Positions 18,157 to 26,976 of a stretch of 64,000 nucleotides of DNA are shown piece after piece. A model generated the notes under the pieces. It had not been told where the DNA came from. It saw nothing but the letters and a program-made list of their open reading frames with translations, and made no database searches. Source of the DNA: Mesorhizobium kowhaii (lineage in GTDB: Bacteria > Pseudomonadota > Alphaproteobacteria > Rhizobiales > Rhizobiaceae); the NCBI RefSeq assembly GCF_003253745.1, contig NZ_MZXV01000026.1, positions 1 through 64,000 on the forward strand, read 5' to 3'. Every line of letters starts with the position of its first letter. Positions within the stretch are counted from its first letter, which is position 1. A program made the position numbers and the translations under genes.

Positions 18157-19383
18157 TCAGTTGCGCACAGCCAGCGCATCCGGCGCGCCATGCGACCAGG
18201 CTGCCTGCAGCAAATCATCCAGATTGCGATGGCCATCGGGATAGAGATTGACCGAATACCAATCCTCGCCATCGAGTTCTGAACGTTGGATCTCGATCTT
18301 GCCGAATGCGGCAAGCTGAGCGGCAACGCGCTTGGCCTCCGCCGCATCCTCGAACGAGCCCGCCGCGACGTAATCGGGCGAACCGGTCGGCGGCGACTGC
18401 CGCTTCCACGATTGAAGCACTTCGGCCGGTGACATGCCCTCGCCTCCGAGTGCTGCAAAGGCGTTCGAGGCGCGCTCTACCCGCTCGTCCGCATAGGAAA
18501 GCGAGGCCACGGCAAACGGCGATTGCGGCGGCAGGTTGATCTCCGGGCGTTCCGGCACGATCGGGCCGAAATCCGGCAATGCCAGATCGCCATAGGCCGG
18601 CGACTGCGCCGGCATGACCGGCTGAGCCGTCCCTGAATCGGTCAACTGGCCAGGAAACGGTACGGCGGCGGCACCGACGGGAAGGCTGGGCGACGGTCCG
18701 TTCATGGCGACCATGACGCCGGTCGGCAGCCCATCCGACGGATCCGGCGCCCGGTTGCCGGGATGGTAGGAGGCCATCAGATACTGGTCGTCATCGCCGT
18801 CAAGCGGTGCGCGGCCGACATATTCGACCTTCACTTGGGCGGTGCCGATGTTGGCATAATCAAGCATTTGGGCGGCGCGCTCCGACACATCGATGATGCG
18901 GCCTTCGTGATAGGGGCCGCGATCGTTGACGCGCACGATGACCGAGCTGCCGGTCTTGAGATTGGTGACGCGGGCATAGCTTGGCAGCGGCATGGTCGGA
19001 TGCGCCGCCGTCAGATGCGTCATGTCGTAGACTTCGCCATTGGCGGTAAGCCGGCCGTGGAAGGCATCGCCATACCAGGAGGCCAGACCGACCTTGGCGT
19101 AGTGCTTGTCTTCCTTGGGATAATACCACCTGCCCCGGACCTGATAGGGCTTGCCGAGCTGGTCACGCCCGCCGCCACGCTGCAGCCGCCCGCCCCGGAA
19201 GGCCACGCGCGGGCTTGCCTTCACGCCATATTCGGATTCGGAGAAATATTCCTTGGAGTGGGTCTTCTTGTAGACCATCGCTTTCGGTTCAGGCGATGCA
19301 CAAGCCGCCAGCAAGGCAGCCGATGCGGCCAACAACGCGACTGTAGCAGCGCGACGAAGACGCGGGTGCGTCACAGCCTGCAT
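18157..19383 (-). CDS. rlpA: RlpA-like lipoprotein (septal ring lytic transglycosylase family) with SPOR domain
   Basis: 408 residues. The lipobox LLAAC near residue 28 marks an outer-membrane lipoprotein. The double-psi beta-barrel has the family motifs GLASWYGDAFHGRLTANGE and VRVNDRGPYHEGRIIDVSE, including the catalytic-type Asp. A Pro/Ala-rich linker leads to a C-terminal SPOR-like domain (YVAAGSFEDAAEAKRVAAQL to WYSVNLYPDG) that binds denuded septal peptidoglycan. Its place beside a dac gene fits cell-wall remodelling at division. Confidence 0.93.
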   Translation of the reverse strand: MQAVTHPRLRRAATVALLAASAALLAACASPEPKAMVYKKTHSKEYFSESEYGVKASPRVAFRGGRLQRGGGRDQLGKPYQVRGRWYYPKEDKHYAKVGLASWYGDAFHGRLTANGEVYDMTHLTAAHPTMPLPSYARVTNLKTGSSVIVRVNDRGPYHEGRIIDVSERAAQMLDYANIGTAQVKVEYVGRAPLDGDDDQYLMASYHPGNRAPDPSDGLPTGVMVAMNGPSPSLPVGAAAVPFPGQLTDSGTAQPVMPAQSPAYGDLALPDFGPIVPERPEINLPPQSPFAVASLSYADERVERASNAFAALGGEGMSPAEVLQSWKRQSPPTGSPDYVAAGSFEDAAEAKRVAAQLAAFGKIEIQRSELDGEDWYSVNLYPDGHRNLDDLLQAAWSHGAPDALAVRN

Positions 19384-20458
19384 TTTTTCAGATGTCCCCT
19401 ACAGTCTCAATGAAAGACGCCGAAGCTGACCGTCAGAGGAGCCAAAGCACTCACTCGACAATACCAACGACGCCTTGAACCCCGATCCTTTGTACCCAGG
19501 AATTGTTTATCACGGTATTAATCGATTATGGCCGGAACCGGGCAATATTGTGGCGCCGGCGCCTCGCATGGTCAGCCGGCAGGTTGGACGGAGCACGCAT
19601 GCGGTCGGCCATTCTTGCTTGATCGCCGAAATGACCCCGCCAAGCCCGGTTCCTCCCCTGCCCTGTATCCCACCGGCAGATTGTACGAGACGGCTTCTTC
19701 GCCGGTTCCTATTGTGGCGACGACGGCCTTAGTCACGGTGATCGCGTGCTTGTTGACCTCCATTAGAAATCCGAAAGGCACGGCGCCGCTGATCGACGAG
19801 CCGATCTGGCGAGATCTAGACTCTCTCGCGCAGCGGACGCATTCTCCCGTCTGTCTGGGGAGACAGGGGCGTGGGCAAGGTCCAGCGTCATCAAGGAGCC
19901 AATCAGGCTGATCGGTGGCGAAAGCGCGCTAAGCAGCGGCGCCGCTGCCGGCCCTCTCGCACCGCCGTATCGTGGGCGCTTATCCTTTTGGCAATCGTAA
20001 TTCTGTCTGGCCTGATCGCGCTGAAAGTCGGCGCCGTGTCGCGAGATTCACCCCCGCATAGTCGCCGCGTCGCCGCATATTAGCAACCGCTTGAATTTTC
20101 CCCAAATCAAGATCATGCTTGTCGAGGGGCGGTGTGGGGCCGCTCTTTGTTGAGCTTTGAAGGGGTGCGCGTCATGGAATTCGCAAGTTGCTATGTCCAG
20201 AGCACGAGCATTTTTGCGTCGTCCGCCTTCCTTGATGTCACGGCGGTTTTCATGATTCTGGCCGCATTTGCCGGTGCACGGTTGATTGCAATGTCAGACG
20301 CAGGTTCTTTCGACCAGCTTCAGACCGTGCAAGCCTCGCGAATGTAGCAGGCGCAATGCCATCTCGGCCTTGGTCGACGTCCGATCGCGGCTCCAGGGCG
20401 TCACGCCAACCCGTCGGTAACCTTGAACATCGTTTCATCCGGCTGCCGCATTGCGAAT
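19384..20458. other. Gene-poor stretch between rlpA and the RTX gene
   Basis: About 1.1 kb without a recognisable gene. Two weak plus-strand candidates each encode one hydrophobic helix: 19871-20083 (basic N-terminus, then AVSWALILLAIVILSG) and 20174-20347 (FLDVTAVFMILAAFAGARL). Neither has a strong ribosome binding site or known family, so I do not call them as genes. The rlpA promoter should lie at its left end. Confidence 0.4.
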
Positions 20459-23086
20459 TCACACAACCAAGAAATCGTTGTTGGTCATTGCGAGCCCCAT
20501 AGTGAGCGTGGCGAAATGGCTGGCGGCGCCAGCGCCATTGCCATCGGCATCGTAACTCAGCCAGCCGTTCGCCGAGTCGTAGAGGATGTGCTGGGCGGCA
20601 GTTGTGGCCACTGCCCCTATGTGGAAGGCGGCGGCCGTCAGCGTGCCATTGCCGCCAAGCGCTGCGAAGATCGCGTTGTCGACCTGGATGGTGTCGTCGG
20701 CGATCGAAAAGTCGGTGATGTGGTCGACATTGGTCGAAGCATTGAGCGCCGTAGTGAAGACGAAACTGTCATGGCCGGTGCTGCCTGACAGTGTGTCGTT
20801 GCCGCCGAGGCCGTTGATGACATTCGCTCCCGAATTGCCGGTGATGGTGTTGGCAATGGAATTGCCGGTGCCGTTGATGGATGCGGCACTGCGCAGTTGC
20901 AGGTTTTCGAGCTCCTGGCCGGAAAGGTTGAAGCTGACATAGGCCTGCACATTGTCGGTGCCCTGGCCGTTCGCTTCGATCACGTGATCGCCGGCATTGT
21001 CGACATAGTAGGTGTCGTTGCCTTGAGCGCCGCTCATGGTGTCGCCGCCGAGAAGGCCGTCGATGATGTTGTTGCCACTGTTGCCATTGATGATGTTGGC
21101 AATCGAGTTACCGGTGCCGTTGATGGACGCGGCGCTGCGCAGTTGCAGGTTCTCCAGCTCCTGGCCGGACAGGTTGAAGCTGACATAGGCCTGCACATTA
21201 TCGGTGCCCTGGCCGTTAGCCTCAATGACATGATCCCCGGCATTGTCGACATAGTAGGTGTCGTTGCCTTGAGCACCGCTCATTGTATCGGCGCCGCCCA
21301 TTCCGTCGATAATGTTGTTGCCACTGTTGCCGGTGATGGTGTTGGCAATGGAATTGCCGGTGCCATTGATGTTCGCCGCGCTGCGCAGCGCCACATTGTC
21401 GATGTTGCCGATGAACTGGGCGGTGTCGGCAAGGTTGATCGAGATGTAGCCGTTGACGGTGTCGACGCCAGCGCCGAGGAACATGCTGCCCTCATTGACC
21501 ACGTCGCCCGCATTGTCGACATAGTAGGAGTCGTTGCCCTGCGCACCGATCATGTGGTCGGCGCCCGCACCGCCGTTGAGGATGTTGTTGCCGGAGTTGC
21601 CAGTCAGCGTGTTGTTCAAGCCATTGCCGGTCGCATTGATGCTGGTCGGCCCACGCAGCGCCACATTGTCGATATTGCCGATGAACTGGGCGGTGTCGGC
21701 AAGGTTGATCGAGATGTAGCCGTTGACGGTATCGATGCCAGCGCCGAGGGCTGCGCTGCCCTCATCGACCACGTCGCTCGCATTGTCGACAAAGTAGGCG
21801 TCGTTGCCGGCACCACCCAGCAAGGCGTCAGCCCCCGTTCCGCCGTTCAGCGTATCGTTGCCGTTGCCGCCAACGAGATAGTCGTTGCCGTCGCCACCAT
21901 TGAGCGTGTCGTTATTGGCGCCGCCGGCGAGGTTGTCGCTGCCGCCCAGGCCATTCACGATATCAACGGCATCATCGCCGGTGAAGCTGTCGGCGGCGTC
22001 GTCGCCGGTGACGGTCCGCACAAGCTGGAAGGTCTTTTGAGTGACATCACCTGATGTGTTGCTGCTGTAGCTCACCACGAACTGCGCAAGGCCAAACGCC
22101 GAGACCGATGATTGAGAGTTGTCGTCCGCCGAGTAGTCGATTTTCAGCGGGTCGGCAGGGTCGCTGATATATCCGGTCACTGGATCATACAGTGCCCCGC
22201 GGATATCGTGATCATCGTGGACGGCGTCGAAAAGGTTGGTGAAGGTCGACAGGACCATGCCGTTGGAGAGTTGTGTAACGGCGACCTCGCTGTCATCGGT
22301 GGGCAGCTGGCCCACCGCACGGCTTTGCACGAGCTGTCCGGCCGAATCGAAGCTTGCCACCAGTGCGTCGGTCTGTCCTCCCAAGAACACATCACTGGCG
22401 AGCCCGATCGCGAAACCGCCGGATTGGAGTGCCGTCACATTCGCCTGGTGGCCGGCAGAGAGCTCGGCTGGCGGCTTCCGCACGGAGCCGTCGTGGTTGT
22501 AGACGGCGTACCAGATCGCGCTGTTGCCGCCAGCGTCCATCCGTTCCCAGGCAACAGCGACGCCGCCGTCGGCGAGCCCCGCCACGCTGGCGTTCTGGTC
22601 GTTGGCCGGTGAAGAGTCCACGCCAAATGTAAAGAAGGAATCCCCGGAGGTGGATTTGTAGATCAGGATGTCATTGTTTGCCCCACCGTTGGGCACCTGA
22701 TAGGCAACGACAACGCCGTCGGCTACGGCGGCGACGTTGGGGTTCGAGGCGGTTGCAACCGAAATAGTAGATGGACCGATGATGATGCCGGTGGCCGTCT
22801 GCATGACCAAATCAATGCCCACGCCACTATGCGTTCCCACGATGGCAACGGTGCCATCCGTCAGCTGCGCGATTTTGGCATCGGGGGCAAATGAGGCGAT
22901 AAGCTGGGGCTGCTGGTTGCCGGCGGCGTCGTAGAAGATGGGGACAGATACCCCCCCGGGAACGTCGGCAACGGTCGCGAAGCCGCCGCCGGTCAAGGCC
23001 ACTGTGTCCGAGTTCGAGGCGGGGTCCGCGGCCGGGAAGATACGCTCGAGCAGCGGCGCGACGGAGTAGGTGGTGGTCAAAGCCAT
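20459..23086 (-). CDS. RTX-type calcium-binding secreted protein
   Basis: 875 residues, probably secreted by a type I system; no transporter genes are in the window. The N-terminal ~370 residues are beta-rich with Gly-Gly-Phe-like repeats (TGGGFATVADVPGG, LADGGVAVAWE), suggesting a propeller or adhesive domain. The rest holds RTX nonapeptides (GGxGNDxLxGG) mixed with long repeats containing YYVDNAGD. The C-terminus ends in a hydrophobic-rich tail as in type I substrates. The start at 23086 follows GGGGGA; a longer frame begins at 23137. No catalytic motif was found, so adhesin or surface protein is more likely than toxin. Confidence 0.88.
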   Translation of the reverse strand: MALTTTYSVAPLLERIFPAADPASNSDTVALTGGGFATVADVPGGVSVPIFYDAAGNQQPQLIASFAPDAKIAQLTDGTVAIVGTHSGVGIDLVMQTATGIIIGPSTISVATASNPNVAAVADGVVVAYQVPNGGANNDILIYKSTSGDSFFTFGVDSSPANDQNASVAGLADGGVAVAWERMDAGGNSAIWYAVYNHDGSVRKPPAELSAGHQANVTALQSGGFAIGLASDVFLGGQTDALVASFDSAGQLVQSRAVGQLPTDDSEVAVTQLSNGMVLSTFTNLFDAVHDDHDIRGALYDPVTGYISDPADPLKIDYSADDNSQSSVSAFGLAQFVVSYSSNTSGDVTQKTFQLVRTVTGDDAADSFTGDDAVDIVNGLGGSDNLAGGANNDTLNGGDGNDYLVGGNGNDTLNGGTGADALLGGAGNDAYFVDNASDVVDEGSAALGAGIDTVNGYISINLADTAQFIGNIDNVALRGPTSINATGNGLNNTLTGNSGNNILNGGAGADHMIGAQGNDSYYVDNAGDVVNEGSMFLGAGVDTVNGYISINLADTAQFIGNIDNVALRSAANINGTGNSIANTITGNSGNNIIDGMGGADTMSGAQGNDTYYVDNAGDHVIEANGQGTDNVQAYVSFNLSGQELENLQLRSAASINGTGNSIANIINGNSGNNIIDGLLGGDTMSGAQGNDTYYVDNAGDHVIEANGQGTDNVQAYVSFNLSGQELENLQLRSAASINGTGNSIANTITGNSGANVINGLGGNDTLSGSTGHDSFVFTTALNASTNVDHITDFSIADDTIQVDNAIFAALGGNGTLTAAAFHIGAVATTAAQHILYDSANGWLSYDADGNGAGAASHFATLTMGLAMTNNDFLVV
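20870..21800 (-). repeat. Long coding repeats inside the RTX gene
   Basis: Two 246-bp units (82 residues; shared landmark CTGCGCAGTTG at 20889 and 21135) are nearly identical. Two 270-bp units (90 residues; landmark CGCAGCG at 21384 and 21654) encode the related ADTAQFIGNIDNVALR module. The high nucleotide identity suggests recent duplication or ongoing conversion and a potential for length variation. Confidence 0.85.
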
Positions 23087-23239
23087 GCCAGTCCCCCATG
23101 GGCAGGTGCCCGGATCACCGAATTTCGTGATGTTCATACCACCATCGGCCAGGGCATCGCTACGCGGTGCCTGACGCTGCGTCCGTCGGAACCATAACCT
23201 CGATTATTAGTATTTCCTAATGGAAAAATGGATAATTCT

Positions 23240-23431
23240 CGCCTCTACTGCTGGCGCCCGCATCTGGCGTTCCACGACTTGCGCCTGTTGCCGGCGCATC
23301 TGGTTTCGGCCAGCGCTGGCCATGCCAATCCCATCGGTCACGCTGAACATTTATGCGCATCTGTTGCAGAGCGGCAGGAAGGCGCCGCAGCGGTGTTTGA
23401 CGCGGCCCTCAATGCCGCACTACAGGAATGA
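23240..23431 (+). pseudogene. Decayed C-terminus of a tyrosine recombinase
   Basis: Pieces of an integrase C-terminal domain are scattered over two frames: AFHDLR (box with catalytic Arg) near 23267, then SVTLNIYAHLL (tyrosine region) in a second frame, then GAAAVFDAALNAAL ending at 23431. At least one frameshift is needed and the first part is missing. It ends about 100 bp before a tRNA-Ser fragment, the same arrangement as the better-preserved integrase at 26008. Confidence 0.8.
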
Positions 23432-23528
23432 ACAGCGAACCGGTTGGGAACGCCTTCGGTGCCAATCCGGTGCCAATGGGCCGAAACCAGTCGGCAGCGT
23501 AAAGCCTAAGTGATTGAAAAATCACGAT

Positions 23529-23567
23529 GGAGGAATGGCCGAGCGGTTTAAGGCACCGGTCTTGAAA
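23529..23567 (+). repeat. tRNA-Ser 5'-half fragment (attachment-site scar 1)
   Basis: 39 bases from the tRNA start (GGAGGAATGGCCGAG) through the anticodon loop (CTTGAAA), then unrelated sequence. Identical to 26852-26890. It cannot make a functional tRNA; it marks an integrase crossover in the anticodon region. Confidence 0.85.
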
Positions 23568-23795
23568 TTCGGTTGCTGGCGTCCCTCCCCTTCCCGTTCG
23601 ACACTGCTAACTCCTTGCCTGTCAACGCGTTGCGCTCTTGTGCGTGCCTATCGTGCTAGGCTGTCCCGCCTCATACCGTAGCGTTGCGTTGCAAAAATCG
23701 TAGCAACCCGTTCACCGGCTGTTCCATGTCGCGCGCCTGACGCGCGACATGAGGTCAACTCATCGGCGACATGAAGATGAGAAGGCGTTGCCGCT

Positions 23796-24090
23796 AATTG
23801 AATTTATTGACAATCTCGCGCCACTTTTGGACGACGGCCTCTAGTGGAACGATGAACTGGCGAGTTCCTTCGTCGATGAGGCGTTGACGGTGCTCGTCTC
23901 GAAACCGCTGCACGTCCGGCGTTCGAATCTTTGGATACTTAGTAAAAGGCAACTTGAACAAGCCGTCATCGAACCGGTATTTGTAACCGTATATTTGCGG
24001 CCCGATGGACCGGCAAAGCCCCTGAAAGGATGATGGCCACCCGCACTTAGCCCTAATTGAGTGACTGCTGATGTGGATGTAAATTCACTA
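23796..24090 (-). pseudogene. Start-less reading frame remnant, unknown
   Basis: An open minus-strand frame of about 90 codons ends VVQKWREIVNKFN and contains IYGYKYRFDDGLFKLPFTKY. No ATG or GTG start is visible before the upstream stop, and the composition is more AT-rich than the surrounding core. It looks like the C-terminal part of a gene truncated by insertion events. I do not recognise the family. Confidence 0.45.
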
Positions 24091-24186
24091 GCGCGGGACC
24101 TCCCGCAGTGGCCGGTGCAAGCTTTAAATCCGGCACCCGCCGTCGACTGCGGATGTACCAGCGACGGCGGGAGCAGGCGTTGGCCC

Positions 24187-24290
24187 TTACTCTTCCCTGA
24201 AATCCTGCAGCGAGGCGTGCCGCAGGTCCTCTTCGCCGCGCAAGTGTTTTACGCGGCCGATCAGACCCGGCTTCTCCTCCTCGATCCGCA
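24187..24290 (-). pseudogene. C-terminal scrap of ATP-dependent DNA ligase, copy A
   Basis: The minus strand encodes EEKPGLIGRVKHLRGEEDL and then RHASLQDFREE before the stop. This matches the end of the fragment at 24721-25005 almost residue for residue, and the VKHLRGE..LRHA ending is typical of the OB-fold C-terminus of bacterial ATP-dependent ligases. Homology stops abruptly upstream. Confidence 0.6.
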
Positions 24291-24319
24291 CCGATCTCCT
24301 TGAAGCGGGCGGCGATGGT

Positions 24320-24613
24320 TCAGCAGCGCGCAGCTGTCTTTTCCATCTGGCCAGGGGCGGCGCCCTTCGCGTCGACTGTCGCCTGACCAGGCGCCGAGGA
24401 CTGTGCACTGCCGGTCTGCTGGCCGGTGGCACAATCTTTTGCCGCATTCGGTTTCGACGTACCGCCCGTTATGGTGGGGTCAAGCTTCATGCCGCCGGCC
24501 GCACCATAATTCGTTCTGATACCGTGTTTATGTTGAACGGGCGTGGCGGCTTGTGACAACGACAGGCCAGCCGACAAAGCGATTACAACTGATGTGAACA
24601 TAAGCCGTTGCAT
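24320..24613 (-). CDS. Small exported protein, unknown
   Basis: 97 residues. Good ribosome binding site (GGGAGAAAT) and a signal peptide MQRLMFTSVVIALSAGLSLS ending at QAA. The mature part is small and polar, rich in Gly/Ala/Thr/Gln (GAAGGMKLDPTITGGTSKPN) with two Cys (in AKDCATG and at the C-terminus). Similar small exported proteins are common in rhizobia, but no function is known to me. It lies between two ligase fragments, so it may be cargo of the same scar. Confidence 0.65.
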   Translation of the reverse strand: MQRLMFTSVVIALSAGLSLSQAATPVQHKHGIRTNYGAAGGMKLDPTITGGTSKPNAAKDCATGQQTGSAQSSAPGQATVDAKGAAPGQMEKTAARC

Positions 24614-24720
24614 GATATTTCTCCCGGTTTGAGCGCTGTGCGACTTGGGGTGTTGGTTTGCCCCTGCTGACTAAAGAACTATTAGCAGTATCTAATGTTC
24701 CATTCCTCGCGTGCGTTTGC

Positions 24721-25005
24721 TCATTCTTCCCGAAAATCCTGCACAGATGCATCGCGCAGCTTTGGCTCACCGCGCAGATGCTTCACGCGGCCAATGAGGC
24801 CCGGCTTTGCCCATTGAGTTGCGGGCCGCTTCATACCCTTCGGCGCCGTGCCCGCGTGCTGCTGAACGCGATTCCATAGCCGTTCGCGCATCTCTCGGTT
24901 CAAGATGATGAAAGCCGACCCGATATATTTGCCTGTCGCCCTGTCGGCCATCAGTGCGAAGGCTGGCTTGTCCGTGTTGGTTTGCGGTCCGAGCGCTATG
25001 CAGTT
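24721..25005 (-). pseudogene. C-terminal fragment of ATP-dependent DNA ligase, copy B
   Basis: An open minus-strand frame contains PAFALMADRATGKYIGSAFI, NREMRERLWNRVQQHAG and KPGLIGRVKHLRGE before its stop. The order fits the adenylation-domain end and OB-fold of a LigD/LigC-type ATP-dependent ligase. The catalytic KxDG region is absent. The methionine at 24951 is internal to the homology, so this is a truncated gene rather than a short real one. Confidence 0.65.
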
Positions 25006-25060
25006 CGGCTAATGGAACAAAGTCCGCTCTTGCGTGGTTAATATATTAGCGGAGACTGCT

Positions 25061-25327
25061 ATGCTTGCGACTGTAGGCGCGGTGTTGGCTGCCAGGAATA
25101 ACGACGCCGAAATTCTTGGGGTGCTTGACCTCACCACCAAAGCGGAAGTCCAGCTTGCTGCTACTCGCCTCGGGAACGCCATCCAGTTCGTCGCCAATGC
25201 GTCGGTGCTTGGATATGACGTCCATGCAGCGATGGTCTTCTATGGCGAATGGGGCACTCCAAGCCTGAGAGCAAAGGACTGCGAGCAGTTGTGGGCGCAA
25301 TATGGTGCTGCCCTGCTTCAGCCATAG
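25061..25327 (+). CDS. Small hypothetical protein
   Basis: About 88 residues from MLATVGAVLAARNNDAEIL; an upstream ATG at 25034 adds nine. Predicted mostly helical with a C-terminal Trp/Tyr-containing stretch (CEQLWAQYGAALLQP). No family recognised. It lies in the inter-tRNA-scar segment with two other short genes on the same strand. Confidence 0.45.
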   Translation: MLATVGAVLAARNNDAEILGVLDLTTKAEVQLAATRLGNAIQFVANASVLGYDVHAAMVFYGEWGTPSLRAKDCEQLWAQYGAALLQP

Positions 25328-25410
25328 GGGCGCCCGTCAGGGCCTGGGCGCATAGAAAGGAACTGGTCTCCAATCGCAGCGTTAGCCCTCCAGCCAACTG
25401 GAGGAATGTC

Positions 25411-25623
25411 ATGGACGACGATCTGCGCCTAAAATTGAAAGAACTCAGTCACAGCATGCAAACCAGGGCGGCGGAACTCGCATTGCCCGGCGGCAACACC
25501 GATATTTCCGCGCTGATGTCGGGCATTGCACTGACCCTTGAGGCGCTCCTGGTGATAGCCGAAGAGAGTAAGACGCCGCGATCCGGACCGTCGGTCGAGC
25601 CTCCGACTTCGCTATCTAATTGA
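25411..25623 (+). CDS. Small hypothetical protein
   Basis: 70 residues starting MDDDLRLKLKELSHSMQTRA, preceded by GGAGGAATGTC, a good ribosome binding site. Helical, with an alternating hydrophobic stretch (ALMSGIALTLEALLVIAEES) and a disordered Pro/Ser tail. No family recognised. The next small gene starts 25 bp later. Confidence 0.6.
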   Translation: MDDDLRLKLKELSHSMQTRAAELALPGGNTDISALMSGIALTLEALLVIAEESKTPRSGPSVEPPTSLSN

Positions 25624-25648
25624 AGCCAAATGGTTGTAGGAGGTCAAT

Positions 25649-25894
25649 ATGACTGATTTTGTCGTGACCACGACTGACGGAAGACAGCATCTCGGCCAGA
25701 GCGAAAATGCACGATTGGAAAGCCTTGTGGATCAGCTTAGTTCAAAAGGACACTTCGAGCTCGTTGTCGTTTCGGCAGAATTAGGCGCTCCTGGCAGCGA
25801 AACCAGCACGGTCTTCTTCAAGCACGGGATCATATCGATCAGTGAAAGAAAACCGGAGACGGTGATCGCACCCAGTCCGCCGCTTGCTGGTTAG
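25649..25894 (+). CDS. Small hypothetical protein
   Basis: 81 residues starting MTDFVVTTTDGRQHLG, preceded by AGGAGGTCAAT, a near-perfect ribosome binding site. Beta-rich with a possible beta-hairpin core (FELVVVSAELG, TVFFKHGIISISE) and a Pro-rich tail. No family recognised. Probably in an operon with the 70-residue gene upstream. Confidence 0.65.
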   Translation: MTDFVVTTTDGRQHLGQSENARLESLVDQLSSKGHFELVVVSAELGAPGSETSTVFFKHGIISISERKPETVIAPSPPLAG

Positions 25895-25972
25895 GTACAA
25901 CTTTCCCTTCACGCGGGTGGCGATCCCGCAACGCTCTGGCTGAAACGTCGCGTAACGCCACGTAACGTTACA

Positions 25973-26000
25973 TCACGTGACACGTTTACGGGTCACGTGA
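25973..26000. promoter_or_regulatory. Paired TCACGTGA palindromes
   Basis: Two perfect TCACGTGA palindromes (25973-25980 and 25993-26000) separated by 12 bp sit just before the integrase reading frame. Spacing near two helical turns suggests a dimeric protein site. An imperfect direct repeat (CAACTT..CGATCCC..CGC, 25900-25945 and 26009-26058) brackets them. Confidence 0.5.
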
Positions 26001-26007
26001 AGCGCGG

Positions 26008-26778
26008 GTGCAACTTCCCCCGCATGCGCGTGACGATCCCCGCGTCGCTCCGGCTGGTGGCTCTCAGGCCCCGCACAGCAAACGTTTCGCCATCTGTTGG
26101 GACAAAATCCCAAATCACCCGCGCAACTTAGTCTATCCGTCTTACGATGTTCGTCAGACGGCCACTCTGCTTGAGACGCTTCGGCCGACGAGGATGTTTA
26201 TCCCGATCCTCTTGGCGGTCACGTGCGGTTTGCGTCGTGGCGAGATCCTCGCCCTTCGCTGGCGCCACCTAGAACTCGGAGACAATCGCCGACAGATGTC
26301 GATTGAGGAAAGTGCGGAACAGACCGACGACGGCGTGAGGTACAAGGAACCGAAGTCAGGGAGGGCGCGGACCGTCGCGCTGTCGGCTAGCACAGTGGCA
26401 GAACTGAAAGCGCATCGGTCGCGGCAAGCCGAGGAACAGCTTCGCCTTGGTCTACGTCCCGACGGTGACAGCTTCGTTGTGGCTCAGATAGACGGCCAGC
26501 CATTGCAGCCGCGATCCCTTACGCATGAGTGGGTGCGGGTTCTCGGCAAGACGTCCCTGCCCCGCATCCGATTTCACGACCTGCGGCATATGCATGCCAC
26601 GCAAATGCTTTCGGCCGGCGTTCACCCTAAGATAGCAAGCGAGCGCTTGGGTCATTCGAATATCGGGATAACGCTGGATTTATATTCGCATGTCATGCCA
26701 GGAATGCAGGCCGATGCAGCGGAGCAAGTTGACGTGGCATTGCAGCTGGCTATAAGCAGCCAGCGACAAGGCAAATAG
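26008..26778 (+). pseudogene. N-terminally truncated tyrosine recombinase (integrase)
   Basis: All catalytic residues of the C-terminal domain are present: Arg in CGLRRGEILALRW, the Lys region EPKSGRARTV, HDLRHMHATQ, LGHSNIG and the Tyr in LDLYSHVMPG. Only about 50 residues precede the catalytic domain, compared with roughly 170 in full-length relatives, and they do not look like an arm- or core-binding domain. It is probably inactive alone. It ends 73 bp before a tRNA-Ser fragment, so it belonged to an element using that tRNA as attachment site. Confidence 0.85.
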
Positions 26779-26851
26779 TTGCAAAATGCGTTGCAAACGG
26801 CTTTTCCGGGTCATTTGCAAATAGACAAAAGCGCAATGATTGCAATTAGTT

Positions 26852-26894
26852 GGAGGAATGGCCGAGCGGTTTAAGGCACCGGTCTTGAAAACCG
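26852..26894 (+). repeat. tRNA-Ser 5'-half fragment (attachment-site scar 2)
   Basis: GGAGGAATGGCCGAG through the anticodon loop CTTGAAA, with the anticodon stem closing at ACCG, then unrelated sequence. The first 39 bases equal 23529-23567. It lies between the truncated integrase and the intact tRNA-Ser. Confidence 0.85.
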
Positions 26895-26976
26895 TTGCAG
26901 GGAAAGGACAAAAAGGCGCAAATCCGGCCTTCTGCGAGGACAGAAACCTAGCAAATATCACGAGAATATCACATTT

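Noticed and set aside
20870..21800. CRISPR-like regular repeats
   Set aside because: The units are 246-270 bp, in frame and coding for RTX modules; there are no short repeats with unique spacers.
20897..22054. Long plus-strand frame (385 codons) antisense to the RTX gene
   Set aside because: It is produced by the repeated GC-rich codons of the RTX gene on the other strand; composition is repetitive and there is no domain or ribosome binding site.
23529..23567. Functional tRNA-Ser gene
   Set aside because: The sequence leaves the tRNA after the anticodon loop; no variable arm, T-arm or 3' acceptor strand follows. The same holds for 26852-26894.
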